Below are positions 45,881-59,220 of a stretch of DNA of 64,000 bases, one piece after another. Position 1 is the stretch's first letter. Each line of letters opens with the position of its first letter. The notes below the pieces were generated by a model that saw only the letters and a list, made by a program, of their open reading frames with translations, was not told the origin of the DNA and did not search any database. The DNA comes from Osmia lignaria lignaria (lineage: Eukaryota > Arthropoda > Insecta > Hymenoptera > Megachilidae). The stretch spans positions 4,218,501 to 4,282,500 of the forward strand of contig NC_135045.1 in NCBI RefSeq assembly GCF_051020975.1, written 5' to 3'. The translations under genes and the position numbers were made by a program.

Positions 45881-48800
45881 TCGGCTCGATATCTCGAACA
45901 ATAGGCCGAAGGAAAAGGGAACTGCAGCGATGTTAATTACTAAAGATAATGTCGGGCGGCCTAGTTTGCGAATCGGTCCCGCATTAGCAGGGATTTTGGC
46001 ACATTTCCATTTGAATTACGGCTAATCCGACGACCACTCCGCAAGCGTTTACAACGAACGCTAAAGCCGCGACAATGTTCTACGATGAAACCCTTTTCAA
46101 ACAATTCTAATATCCACCAGTTGTTCCCCAGAATACTTAATACAGAAGAAACAGCAAAGATTTCGAATGACAGAACAATTCTTCACGGTGATTCATTCCC
46201 CTATAAATTTTGCAATTATTCGATTTCTACAGCCTTAACGATGACACGTGGTTTCACTTTTATCCATCATCGAATAAAATCGTGAGAATGCCCGGTAAGA
46301 GCTCCATAAGAAGATGTATCACACGTCAAATGGTAGTTAACCAGTGTGTACATCAATTTCGCGTTAAACGTTGCGTACAATAATGGGCAAGAATGGAAGG
46401 TAAGTAGCACGAGATACGTTTTTCCACGCCGCTTATTTCATTCATCGCGTTAACCCTTTGACAGGGAGGCGCGTGTACAGTATCGAGCAAAGTAGACTTT
46501 CTCGATGTTCAAACTACTTAATAAAATTGCGTGCAGCTAAATTAATTATGAAAATATATTTTACGGAAGAGAAACTTCGCTTTCTGAATGAAGTTTACGA
46601 TCAAAAAATGAATTAATCAGCACTGATTTCCGAGGTACGTTTCACAATTTTTCTATTATATCAAATGCGTGCGAAACCGATTGAAATATGTAACGAATAG
46701 CGTGAGCAAAGTTTGAATGAGTTTTATCGATGGAGCGAAAAAAAAAAAAATGGTAACAGCTGGCGTAACGTGACATAACGTCGACTAAAGATAGCAACAA
46801 CGTGGCGAGTATAGAAATTACATTTACGTAACAAATACAGCGTGCAGGAGAACGAAGGCGTAGAAACAAGAGTGCAGCTGGCGTTGGGGTTCGCTCTGAT
46901 TCGAAAGGTTAACCAGCGAGTTTCGTAGACTGGTCGCAGACGCAGCGAAAGTACACTAGATTCTCCATTAATCGAAATGGTAAAAAAAGATGAAGGACTA
47001 TGAATAACGCGACTCTCACTTTTCTTACGATTATTCGTAATTCTCGCGCCAAATTAATCTCGTGAAAATAATTGCAAGGCTGCAAATAGATAAAATACGT
47101 TAAGTTCTACGCAGAGTAGAACCTTGGTAGTCGCATAAAAACGGGACTGGAAATGCATGCAAGCACGGAGGTTCCTGCGATTAACCTTTCCACCGTGCGA
47201 GATAATTACAATAAAATGCAAATCTACATTTTGCTACGGAACATAACTATTGAGAATAGAATATATTTTAAATTCTAAATTTTTCCACTCTACCATTTTC
47301 TCTTGCTTCACGTAGGCTCCAGTCCGGGCCATTTCACCAAGTTTTTCGCCTCTGTACTTTTGTATATCACTTTCATAAATAAACTACTTTCCTCTGCAAA
47401 TCGATTGAATTCAATCTTCGTTCGATAATTAAAGATACTCAATAGTAACATCTGATTTATTTCTCAGGAAAAGGTGAAAAGCGGTGTAAAAAAGTAGGAG
47501 AAGCAATTCTTTGAAAATCAATTGTTTATACAACTATTGTTCGGCGCATCGTGGAACGCGGACTACGCCGGTGAAGTGGAAACAACGAAATGTACCCGGT
47601 AAAAAGAAGTCGTTCTTCCGGCCACCGTGTGAATCCTCTACACAACAAACCTAGACCCGATGGGAGATCACCGGTGGAAGGCTTTCACCGTTCTCCGGAA
47701 CCGGAAGCAGCTAACCCAATTCGCCATCACGCGAAGGCTTCTTATCGGTTCGCCATGCGATTAGACTTTGCCTAAACGCGGCAACGTAACGCGATCGTTA
47801 ATCGAACCAACTTTTAACCCCGTTACAAATTTCCATTAAACGCAACTCCGAAGAATCTACTTTTCTATATAATTGAATTTTCGATCGTCCTATCAGTCGC
47901 AGCGCGCGATATCTCTGTCAAAGACGTGTCAGAAACAGGCAAACATTAATCACCGGTGGGGAACAAAGCGCACGGTGGCAATCGCGGATTTCGCCAACAA
48001 TCCATCGCGTCGGGCTGTCAGCAACACGTACAGTTAAATGTATAAAGGGAGCGTGAGAATCGCGGCGACCTACTGCGAGGAAAGGTACGACGAATCGGCG
48101 AATGTTAGATCCACTCAGCTACGAGTATACACGCGATTCCAATTAGCCCCGCATGCGTTAGCTGACCGTCGAATCGAGAAACGCAAACATGGCCGAATAA
48201 GATTGACGTTTTACATAACAATCTCGATCACCATTCTCGTTTTATCGCCAGTTCGACGTAGCCTTATCGCGGCTACCAAACAGAAGATAAACGGTGCCAT
48301 CTATCTTTCCAGCGGTATATCGAAGATAAGGTACAACGCCTTATCTAGGTACCATTTCATCCGGCAGCTACCTGTTCGAACAGTTTCCTATCGATATCAT
48401 AAAAATTCCTGGTGGACCGAGAGGAATCGTGTTTCTTCGGGATAAATTTATGGCGGATTGTCGCGTCGTCTTGGGAAAAAGTTTTCCGGGGCTTTGTTAT
48501 TATTTTCGAAGAGGGCTGGCAATAAAAGTGACGATTGCCAGAACCTCGGTTCGGTGAGGGTTATTTATCTCCCTTCCGCATTTTCCCTGAACCGACCGTT
48601 CGACTTTGACGGAAAAACGACAGAAGGTACCGGACAGTCGCCCACGCTTCGCACCATCATCGTCTTAATAATAAATGTTATCATTTTTTATCAAGTGTCT
48701 CGATCCTTACGCACCCACGTCACATCCTAACGGTTTGTACTACTTTGTACCTTCTTCCAGCGTTGTTTTTATCGAAGAGGTATTTATCCGGAGAAAGAGA

Positions 48801-51800
48801 ATGGACGTTTAACCGGGACATTACGAAACGATCAGTCACGCCATTTTCGCGGGTTTTACGGGACGATAGTAACTCGATTTCCGAGTGTCATTTCTCGTCT
48901 ATCCTTGAACTCGTCGTTTTACGAGCCACGAAACCGTCCCGTTAATTTACGAGCAGACCCATTACACACCCACGATTGCTCCGACTTTCCTCGCGGGATC
49001 TTAGAACGGAGAGAAGCAACGATACATTGTAGCTGAAAGAAAGGAAGCTTCAATTGGAGATAAAGCTTCGATCCGCGACGCGTATAAATATCCGAGCGCG
49101 TCGCTAAATCTATCAGGCAACGTGACAAATAAGGCGAAGGATCCGAGAATAATTTGCATTCCATTTTCGCTGGGCCTCGATTCACGGAAAGCTTTCTCTT
49201 TCATTCAGCCCGCCAATTACGGGACAATGCGAAATAAATTACACCGCCAGATGAATACATTTGTACCTCATTAATCGTTGCTGTATAATTAATTAAGATA
49301 ATGCTCCGCGATCTTCTTTAACCCTTTCATTACACACACAGTCTACAGCGAGGAGGTTAATTTAAATAGAAGAATCGTTTCTATTTCTCGCTAAGTTTCA
49401 CCACTCGTGCTTCCTAATTCGTTATCCTTCGGATCCCGAATTAATCAAAGGAACAAATTCTGTTAGAGAGTTTGCAAATTTCTGTTTTCCTACGCAATCG
49501 GGAGAAGGATGATCGATAGGAGCATCCGAAAGCAAAGGTAGCCCGGTTTCTGGCGGGTGTTGGTTCGTTGACCCCCGAGAAAGGAGGAGCGCGTGAACGC
49601 GAGTGAACGCGGAACAAAGAATTCCAAGAGAGTAGAGCTTCTCGGTGCCTCGAGAACCTTTGGAAAAAGGACAGGTAAATGCGGAGGATGGTCGCACAGT
49701 TTGTCACTGCCAAGGTCCCCGTAGGATAGCAGTCAGTCGACCGGCTGCTAACCCGCTTCCACTGAATCCTGCCATCCGTTTATCTCTCTCTTCCTCCTCT
49801 TCGAACGACCGGCAGACGAACCGAAGAACGTGACCTGCGTGCACAACCTCTTCTTCTCGTCCCGACTATCCGCGGTTAAAATAACCCAGCCAGCGAACAA
49901 GCATCGACCAACACGATGAATCGATCCTGGCCGCGAGAACCGATCGGATGGCTTTCACGGGGTCGTGCAGGTGACATATCCGTCTCTCGACACTTTCAAC
50001 ACCTTTGCTACCGGTGCACAAACTGACCGTAGGCTTCGCAAAGCTATCTTTAACCTGGCTGTTGAATTTTTTTTTTTTCATTCACGATCCAAGATCGATT
50101 ATCTTATCCAGAGTAAGCGAGATTAATGGCCCGTAATTGACCAATCTTGCCAGAGAAGCGTTAATTACTAGAAACTCAGCTGCTTGGGGGAGAAAACAAT
50201 TGCTCCTCGTAACCGGACGATTTCTCGCATTCCACGTGCTTCTTAACCCCTTTGAACTTGACATCACGACTTTCAGTCTAGACTTTCATTAGCAGCCTCT
50301 AAAGGAATTTGGATTTTTCAAACCGATCTAAGGATGACCTTTCCTTCAGTTTCTCGATGATTGATGTACTTTCTCGAGTTATCCTATGTTTTATTTCTTT
50401 TATATATATATAAAAAAAAAAAAGAAATTTTGATAACGGTAAGATTTCTCATCATAGAAAATTATAGTTTCTAATGTGGAAGATGCTCAGCGCCGAGGTA
50501 ATTACAGTAATGTGCGAAGCGCGCATGTTTGAAAGAAACAATTTCTCTGGTCTCTATCGGTTATACATATATTACCACAATTTAACATAGTTCACAGTGA
50601 AAATATACTTTTCAACGACGTTACCGTCATTAGCATACTTCCTTTTCCTTGGCGCGTACAATCGGTTAACGCTCTGATTAATAGGAAAATGATGGACGGC
50701 TTTTGCCACGTTCTCGCCACCTTCCTTTCGATTCTTCTCCAAAGATCCTGCGTTTTTCAAACTTTTGTGTTTCGTCACAGCTATGAAATTATACTTTAAC
50801 GAATGCACACGGTTTTTGTTCTAAAGAAACTGAAAGGCAACCGGTGTAACGGGATGCAGACTGTCTCGTTAAGGAACAGGATCGACTAAACTTGGAAAAT
50901 TTCCGCGTGTTGCGCGTCGATGAGTCAACGATCGATTCATCGAAAGCGTCGTCGATCGTCCGGTTTTATCGATACCAACGAGACGTTATCGCGTCGATGA
51001 GCGATAATTTAATTAAAGAGCTACAGCCTCGAAACGCAATCAGGTAATCATAAAATTTATCCCCTTTTCCTTTGAAAATTCCCCGAGGAAAGTTCATTTA
51101 CGCGTGCAAACTTTCGCCGGAGGAAAAGCCAAACATTGGACGCAAATTCAGGGTATACGTCACTGGTAAGGAAACTCGCAGGTGAATCGTGCGACGGGAA
51201 CTTTGAAAAACGACCGAGAGAGAAGAGGAATAAAAGCTCTGCTTGCCGACCAAACTCAACCTCCTTTTCATCGGGCCAAGACGGGATCCTCGTATCTCGG
51301 CGAGAAGTGTTTGCCGTGCAAAGATTATGATAAAGCCAAGAGAAGCTGAACCGAGTCGGCTTCTAATGTTGACGTTACCTCGTTGCACCCTACCTGCTAC
51401 GGTTTACCGTCCTCTGATAACGAGTTAAACGCGATGCCGCTCCAATTTGCCACGTCCATGGCGATAACTAAATTACAGGCTGCCTTCCAACGAATTTTCG
51501 ATGATTAAGAAATTTTTAGATTTGACAAAAAAGATCAGAGATCAGAGATAATAAATATTCCGATGTCTAGAGTAAAAATTTGATCAAATATTTTGAGAAA
51601 AATTGAATTGTCCAGAGTGAAACATACAGGTTGAATGATTAATTTGAAAAAAGGAGTAGCTCGGAGTGACGGAAAAGCAACCGAGGAGGATGCTGATACA
51701 TTATTAAAAGACAGAACGAATTATCCGGCCGATCCTGTCCGACGGTAAAAGCTAGACAAATAAATTTTCTACGACCGGACGTGGCCAGAAACTGCAGGGG

Positions 51801-52204
51801 AATATAAACCGACGGATTATCGACCCGTTTTCCCGACCCTTCCTTCCTTCTATCCTTCCTTTCCCTGCTGTACCCTTCGCTCCGTACCCTGGCAACATCC
51901 CTTAACCGTCCCCTCCGCGCAACGGCACGTTGCCAGCCACTCCCGCGACCAATATTGTTTCAATCTCGATAATTCTTTTAATTAAACTCTAACCAGGGAA
52001 CGTATACGTTCCTCTACTTCGCCGTCTATTTATTTCTTAATGAAGTTACAATGATATTCTTTAAAACGGCAAGGGTGACCAAGAAATTTTCGTATCGCCG
52101 TCTTACGAAATATTTCTTATAAAAATATCGTAGGTCGTATGTAAATCGAGGCTGATGGAAAGATACGGAAATGAAGCGGAATAAATAAATTCTCGAGCAC
52201 TTAC

Positions 52205-52241
52205 CGCAGGCTTTCCGGTCGAATATCGCGTCCTGCGCAAC
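52205..52241 (-). CDS. Wdr62: Probable N-terminal exon of the WDR62-type protein
   Basis: A 37-nt segment is bounded by a good acceptor (TTATTTTGTTGCAG) and an excellent donor (GCG|GTAAGTGCTC) on the minus strand. Joined in phase to the exon at 28630 it encodes LRRTRYSTGKPA directly before IKLERVLGV. Vertebrate MAPKBP1 has a similar short basic LRR stretch before the first WD40 strand, which supports it. It needs a preceding exon ending in phase 2. Alternatively, if it starts upstream without an acceptor, an in-frame ATGATG at 52256-52261 would give MMLFCCRLRR as the start. Confidence 0.55.
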
Positions 52242-53215
52242 CTGCAACAAAATAACATCATATTTCAGAATATTCGACACGCAACAACGATATAGAGATA
52301 TGGAAATGCGGTTTCCATAGTAAATACATTCGCAGTTGATTCTAGGATAGGTATAAAATATATTTTTTCATCGTTGTACGAAAAGATTGCGAGCGTTGTT
52401 CAATTAATAATTTTCGTCATGGATTTTGCGATATCGTTACGGTTGATATACAGCATTCAACGCGATTTCTATGCGTCCTAATTAATTCGCCAGAATTCTA
52501 AAGTTTATTACGAACAGTGTTCCTAACGAAGCAAGTGTACCAAGGAACGACGCGACATACGCGAAACCGTGCAGCGAGCTCGGATTTCCTGTTCACCTTG
52601 CTAGAAATACCAAGTTGGACGCGGATTCCCTCGAAAATATGGCCAACAATCCCGTCGGAAGCTCTGACGGAAGAAGGAACGATCTACGATCATGGGAAGA
52701 ACCTTTCGAGCGAACGCGAATCTACCTGTAGATTAGTCATTAAACGAAACTCGCGGAACTGATTGCTCAAACGACAGATAAGAGGAAATGTGTCAGCGGT
52801 GAAACAATTGCAGGTTTAAACGTTGACACAAGTTTTGTTGAATTTGCGAATCTCAGATAACGGAGATGACGTTGCGATGCTCTCTAACGAGGCGTTCAAG
52901 TGTTATCCCAGTGATCGACAGAAACCCCTGAGGGGATCGATCCAACGTTACCATGAAATATACGCGCGTTTGACCGACCTTCCGTCCAGTGAATGGTTTC
53001 GTTGTGCCACTTTTGCCTCTTCTTTTTCGAGCTGTTCTCGGAACGGTGCTGGATGCACCGTATGTTGTGTTAGAAACAGCGATATCGGTCGGAAGTTCGA
53101 AAAATTATTAGAAATTTATGGTATCTGATTATTGTCACAATTTGATAGAAGCTGATAATTGAAAGCAATAGATAGTAAGATAGCAAGGCAAGAAATCGTG
53201 ACATTCCTATCGATA

Positions 53216-53243
53216 TTGTATATAAATAGTGATTTATATACAA
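53216..53243. repeat. Perfect 12-bp stem, 4-nt loop hairpin
   Basis: TTGTATATAAAT, then AGTG, then ATTTATATACAA form a perfect inverted repeat. It lies 40 bp left of a MITE-like element. It is very AT-rich, so it is more likely a transposon relic than a structured RNA. Confidence 0.8.
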
Positions 53244-53282
53244 ATTCATTCAACCATAGATAATTGTAAGTTAGGTGCTCAT

Positions 53283-53573
53283 GGTATTATTTCGGCAAAT
53301 TGGGACACAAAGACAATTAATGCCTTTTTGATAATATTTTGCATTTAATCATTAATGTTGTTATTATTCTAATCAATGACCGACTAATTATTAATTAATT
53401 AATTAAATATTGAGATAATTATGTTGAATGAAAGTAAATTTATTTATTTTAATCTATTCCTAATCGGATTAGAAAATTGTCGAGTTTTTCTAATCCGTAG
53501 ATAGCGATAGCGGAAACTATAGCACATACCACTAGAATATTTTCCTTCTGTCCCACTCTGCCGAAATAATACC
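53283..53573. mobile_element. MITE-like element with ~30-bp terminal inverted repeats
   Basis: The left end GGTATTATTTCGGCAAATTG matches the reverse complement of the right end, with 26 of 30 bases paired; the first 15 are identical. The interior is AT-rich and holds a second inverted repeat (CGGATTAGAAAA and TTTTCTAATCCG at about 53465-53498). There is no open frame. A ~60-bp direct repeat flanks it (see findings). No classical target duplication is obvious. Confidence 0.65.
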
Positions 53574-54239
53574 GTGATATCGATGGGAAGCTCGAAAAAT
53601 TATTAGAAATTTATTGTCACAATTCGATAGAAGCTGATCAATCACTGTTCAAAAAGAATAACGCGGAAGATGCGTGCCGAAACGAGTAAATCGCGTTATC
53701 AACGTAAACATTCGTACCGCGTTGCTCGAGATAAGAGGCGGATTATCATTTGAGGTCGTTTCTAATCGCAAGGTATTTCCTCGATTTCAAATAATGACCA
53801 GCCATATTGTAATATCTACCTGTGTTTCCGTTCGTATTCGCGCAGCCTTGAGGTATACTTTCATCCTTTAACTAACAATTGGCAACAGAAAAAATTCCTC
53901 CATATTCATTTTTCCATCGATATTCGCAATTAAACTAGTGAAATTAATTCTGGACAGTTTACAATTTTTACTTAAATTTCTCATTTATTCAAATTTTAGG
54001 GCGTCAGTTATATAAAAAAAACAGTCATACTTTTAATTAATTCCACCAGTATAGTCGATCTTTTGAATGTAAATAATTTTGGTTCAGAAATTGGTAAACC
54101 GGTTTCGCTCCAAATCCCTGTTGAATTAATATCGAAAATTACCAGGTCCCGCGGGTAAACGGAGGTCGAAAAGGGTAGTAAAAGGAGTGTCACTAAAAAT
54201 GACTCGTTTCGACGGACTAGGTGAAAGGAGATTAAGTGG

Positions 54240-54247
54240 TATAAAAG
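54240..54247 (+). promoter_or_regulatory. TATA-like motif TATAAAAG on the plus strand
   Basis: A full TATAAAAG lies antisense inside the WDR62 intron. About 35 bp downstream is a donor-like GCCG|GTGAGTAGC, and near 54386 a strong acceptor-like tract TTTTTTTCCTCCCGTCG then TGTTTGCACAG. The downstream frame gives only a ~50-codon peptide of no known kind. It could drive a nested noncoding transcript or be chance. Confidence 0.2.
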
Positions 54248-56155
54248 GCTGGCCGAGTGGAGTCGTAGCTCGCCGGTGAGTAGCACTCGACGCCGACGAC
54301 GCACGCACCTGGAAATAGCTGCACCGTTAAATAACACCGTCCGCTTAATAGTTTTTCTTTTTTTCCTCCCGTCGTGTTTGCACAGTTGAAGAAAATTGAA
54401 CTGTCGCTGTGTTACGAGGTACCAGAAGAACTGCAACTACCACCATTAACCCGACCGTTTAATTTTTCATCTTCAACTCGAACGGTGCAAACTATTCGGG
54501 TTTTAGAAATGAATAGAGGAAATAACGCGAGGGATAGGTCGAAGCACGAAATACCGTTGAAGAATATGTACTTGTCAGTTTCGAGAGGATCAGAGTGGAA
54601 ACCGAAAATGCCTGGGTGTCGTTGCGTCGGAGGAAAGCATTTCGGCGTTTACCGTGATTTATGTCGAGACTTTAATTAACGTCATACTTTTTCAGCCGAC
54701 CAAGCTTCCCTCGAAAATACCCAGCGTCGCCGATCTATCTTCGAGGAAAGGTCGTTTAAATAGACGAGAGCCATCTATAAATTTCCATCTCGATTGCCAT
54801 CGTTTTTACATTTTCGAAGCTCCGTTCGAAACCCCCGTAAATTTTCTAAAGTAATACGCGCGATAAATAATTAAGAATACAAAGGATTCGCGAGCCTTCC
54901 TCTAAATTCTAAAATGGATGATCGTTAAATTCAACTGCACTCGTCGATCGATCCAGATTTTCGGGCAAAGAGCGAAGTGGAGGTACTCGTTTAAAGCTCG
55001 GCCGTAATTACTCGCAGTCGATTATACCGGAGAGTATCGAACCGAGGGAAACGCACTCGAATCACGCGGGAATTTTTCCTTTGCCGAACGACCAGGGTTA
55101 TTTTCAGTCCATCTCCTCGCAAACCAACCACCACCACTCTCTTACCAAACGAATCTACAAACATTCGGGGAAAGAAACGAAGATTACAGCAGTGGCTTTT
55201 GGTATACACACGGAATCGACAGAGTTTAGAGAGCTAGAAACTAACCATGACTGCTGCCTTGTTTCAATTTAACCCCCTTTCTCATTTTCTATTTCTACGA
55301 AGAAAATGAACGCTCAGGTTCCTTTCAAAATTATAATACTCCATGTTATTCGGGAGGAAATTTTATCCAGAAAATGCGGTCAATTGGTAAAAATCCTGTT
55401 TCACGCGCGAGAGGACGGATCGAAACTGTTCCACGGGATTTCCGTCCAAGGTATTCGATGTTTCAACGCCTCAAGTATTCCTGTTTCTCGTCGAGGCAGG
55501 TAGAACGTGTATCGCAGTTCCTTGGAACCTCGAGCCGCACGTTCTCCGCGTGACGATAAAAACGTAACACGCTTAAATCGTGTTCTGCCTTTCGAACGCG
55601 TCACCCAACCCCTCCGGCGCCCATCGATGCTCTTTCATGTGTGTTTTCACGTGTCTGACTTGCTTGCCTTGCATCGCGCGACGACAGGCTTCCCTCGTTT
55701 ATCCAATCGAGAGATTCATCTTTTTTTAAATGAAACGGGTCCGATGTTTATTTATTTATTCGTTACTAAACGGGATTAACCCTCTGATACAAAATTTAAC
55801 AGAAATCATTTGGAGAACCCTTCGTGTATATTCAGAAATATGATACAAGATGTATATTTATTCAAGTTTGCGAAGGGCTGTTGTTAAAAACAAGAGCGAT
55901 CCTGGTAAGGTGTGAAAATCGGTGTTCGAAGAGTTACAAGAAGGGTTGTCGTCTCGAAGACCGAATGATCTGGAGCGCGATGAGGAACAAGGTTGACGGT
56001 TTCGCGGGCTCAGCGAAAAGGGGAAACCATAAATGATAATAAGATGGAAGCATCTGCGCGGTACGAGCCGAGAGGAAAAGGCAGCCAGGTATCGAACCAA
56101 CAAACGGACAGACAGACGAGACAGGGTTGAAGGGTGACGTAGGCATGGCAACCAC

Positions 56156-56184
56156 CATTCCCATCCATTCCCATCCATCCCCAT
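56156..56184. repeat. (CATCCATTCC)n-type simple repeat
   Basis: About three imperfect 10-bp units in an intron. Confidence 0.75.
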
Positions 56185-56465
56185 CGAGTTTACAGTGTAT
56201 CGAGTGTACGGGAAATCTGACACGGAGTCACGCTAAAAATACGCCCCGTCTGTTTGTACGCGTCTCTCTGAACACCTATGCCCCGTTAACGCCCTGTCTA
56301 ATGTCGAAACTTGACCATCAAAGAAAAATCCTATATTTTTCATTAATAAAAGATCAATCCCCTATGACGCAAAGGTACCTTCTTTCCTCCTCGTCCGTTA
56401 TCCTCTTTTCGTTCTATTTTCCTTTCGTTTACATCTCCGCCAGTTAATGGCACGCGTCGACTTAC

Positions 56466-56482
56466 TGCATCTTTACTATCCG
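56466..56482 (-). CDS. Wdr62: Possible 17-nt coding micro-exon of the WDR62-type gene
   Basis: CGGATAGTAAAGATGCA lies between a CACCGCAG acceptor and a perfect GTAAGT donor on the minus strand. It enters in phase 0 and leaves in phase 2, exactly what is needed between an ATG-ending first exon (61537) and the 37-nt exon at 52241. The combined start would read MRIVKMQLRRTRYSTG. Alternatively its internal ATG (56470-56468) is the true start, giving MQLRRTRYSTG. Phase agreement is suggestive only; a 17-nt match can arise by chance. Confidence 0.3.
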
Positions 56483-59068
56483 CTGCGGTGAACGCTTTAC
56501 GATCGGCACAGTTGTTCACGGTTGTTCACCCCGGAGAACAGCGAGCGTATCCCTCTGGATGTATCAACTTTCGCGAAGTATCAAAACCTCCTCCCTCTGT
56601 TTTTCCGCGCGACACTTTATGCCAGCCACTTTCTGCCAGCGTTCGGATTAAAAATAATGCCAACCCCGGGGTAGTAAACGTCCCGCGAAAAACGCGGGAG
56701 CATTTTACGAGCTGCCCGAAACGTCGCTTCTCGTTTTTCTTCGTCCTCCTCGGAAGACTCGTCTTGGAAAGAAATGAAATAATGGAGAATCTAGGCCTTC
56801 GGTGACCCGAGGAACTTTGGGGTGGAAGTCGAAAACCAAGTTCGAAACGAGAATTTACAGTTCCTCTTGTGATTCAAACGAAGATGAATCACCGACGGGG
56901 TAAAAACGAGAGAAAGGAATGTACGAGCAGAAATAAAGGAAAATTCTTTCAGTGAAAAGCGATAGAAAAGGGTTTAATTGTAACTAAATAGCGTATCTAA
57001 ATCGTGTGTTAAAAAAGAATCTAGTTTTAAACAAAGACGCTCCATTTGTGGAGCAATTAAGCCGATTCGCGTGTAAATAACCAGCTTCCGAGTTCTCAGG
57101 ACGAGCGAACTCGGACGATGGTCAGCAAAAAGAAAACCCGAGGGAAAGGCTCGATGTACTTAATTAAATCGTACTATAATAGTTCGGAAACGAAAACCTT
57201 TGAGTATCACCTAAACGGTGCGAAGCGCGAGCAAGATTTTCCGTATGCAAAGTGGAGTTCTTAGGAAAGAGCAAATTCTCTTGTTCGAACGATGAACTAA
57301 GAAGTCAGCGGAGCGAGTTAGCCGGCGAGCTACAGAAATTTTTGCATGTCGCTTCACGCATCGACGAGTCATCGCGCAATAAAAGAATTCTCCGGCTTTC
57401 CCGTTTCTTCCGCTCCGACGTCTCATTGTTTCTCAGCCGGTGAAACACCGTTTCGCGAAGATGGTACCCGTGTTAGGAGCCTTCCATTTCCTCTCGCGAG
57501 CGCCGTTCTGATTCCACAAAATTCGGATGGAAAGACTTTTGTCGGGAGACTCGAGCTCCGCTGTTCGATTGAAGGAAAATGCTAAGTTTCAAGGTTCGTT
57601 ATAATCTTCTCATGGAGATGGAACGTACCGGAAATCGAGCCTCCGTCTTCCGCGTTTCAGCCGATCAGCTTATCGCTTATGCCGCGGTTAATTCGCAAAC
57701 ATCCTTGCTTCCAAGATCCCGTCGTTAATTTTATTAGATCTTGAGATCCCACGCCGTTAGAACTATCGCACGATTTCAAACTAACAAAGGCGTGTACGTT
57801 TCTCGAAAGCATACGAACTCTATAATTCGTTAGACCAAGGGAGAGAATTAAGGTAAAAAAGAGGAAAAAGTTAAGCAGGGAGTTAACATTGCCTTGTACG
57901 GGAATAAATCGAGTAAACAGCTGAGGAAGGCGAATCGACTACGTAGTAGCTGGATCTCGATATATGGAACTAGTCGATCGAGGTTTTTCCTCAGTTTTTC
58001 CATTGACACCGTCGTTGACGTTCGCGCAGCTGCGCATCGCGATTCACCTATGCGATCTTATAAGGACGAACGGGGTTTCTAATTGCAGAAAAATACCGAT
58101 CGACCGCCTACGAGTTCGTCTTTCGATCGGTTCGAGAGACTCGCGCGGGAAGAAAGCAGACCGTTTCTTCTGCCCTAGAATTCGATCTTCTTTGTCCTAG
58201 AATTCGCCACGTTGTGACATCTGCGACTCGGTCTCGATCGCTTCGGCAACGACAGACTATTCTTCGAATAGTTTTCACCTGACGCGATTCTGTGGATCGT
58301 TTCAACCCCTTTTGCCGCGCGTGATTTATAATACGACTACAATTTTAATACACCCTGTACTAATTTAGTTTATTTCAATGGACCGTAAACTTCGAAACAA
58401 ATTCGAATAAATTGCTTCCGAGAGTCTTGTGCAAGATTCCGCAAATTCTTACGTATGAAACAGGATAAAGGATCTCCTTCGATCGAAGAAACGGTCGGGT
58501 TAACAGGCTTAAGTTAACCGCAAGACATAAAACGGTTCAATGGGGCATACAATTGAAAAAAAAAAAAAAAAAAAGAGAAGGCGAATGTTTGGTTCGATGA
58601 AATTGCTGTTACGCGGTAATACCCATAAACCGGGTTATATTTATAGATGTACAGAATGCAGAATAACTGCCTACATTGAAAACTGCATTCTAACCAACCT
58701 GCCCGGCCCGACGCCGACCCAGTTATGCATCACCGTTCTCCAATTTCTACTTCGAGACCTCCGCCTCTGTCTATCGACGAAATATTAGATTCCGAAACGT
58801 TTGGAACCGCTTCAGGCCGTATAAAACTCCCATCTCGAAATTACTAGAATCGTTTCTCGGATTAAATACACTGTCCCAGGTTCACCGAGGTGAACTCGTT
58901 CGCAGCTGCGGGTGTTTTAATTATCTTATCGGAATATCAACAACGGCGAAAGGAAAATATTTTTACTTGATTCCCTTTTTTTCAATTTTAAACGTGGACT
59001 ACCTGTAACGAGCCAAATTATTTTTCTATTCGTCTACAGGCAACGTTAATTCAACTAATTGACCCCTA

Positions 59069-59220
59069 TGTGGGCGTTTAGTGGAAATGGAAGGGGGTGA
59101 GTCTACCCGGACGTTCTTAGTTCGGGTCGCCGACCGCTAGGTGGCGGCGGGATTGGTCTCCATTCTCGCTAGCGGTCCCCCGGCACGAGTTCCAAAAAGC
59201 AGAGTTACAGACGATCCCAG
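59069..59220 (-). repeat. Dispersed repeat copy 5
   Basis: On the minus strand: CTGGGATCGTCTGTAACTC, TTTTTGGAACTCGTGCCGG, the core GACCGCTAGCGAGAATGGAG, CCGCCGCCACCTAGCGG and the terminal CCACTAAACGCCCACA. The internal GACGACAG head segment is deleted. Confidence 0.85.

Larger units (their letters stand above)
28631..52204 (-). other. Large WDR62 intron (about 23.6 kb)
   Basis: No exon is confidently supported in this span. It contains dispersed repeat copies 3 and 4, a 132-bp minisatellite, Tc1-like and hAT-like termini, TACAGGGTGT-type short termini and simple repeats. A minus-strand donor-like site at 36630 (CCCAG|GTGAGA) might mark an alternative first exon. Numerous short open frames on both strands show no recognisable domain. 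Confidence 0.6.

Noticed and set aside
48038..48445. 135-residue plus-strand frame
   Set aside because: No recognisable domain, low-complexity composition, no splice context; chance frame in the intron.
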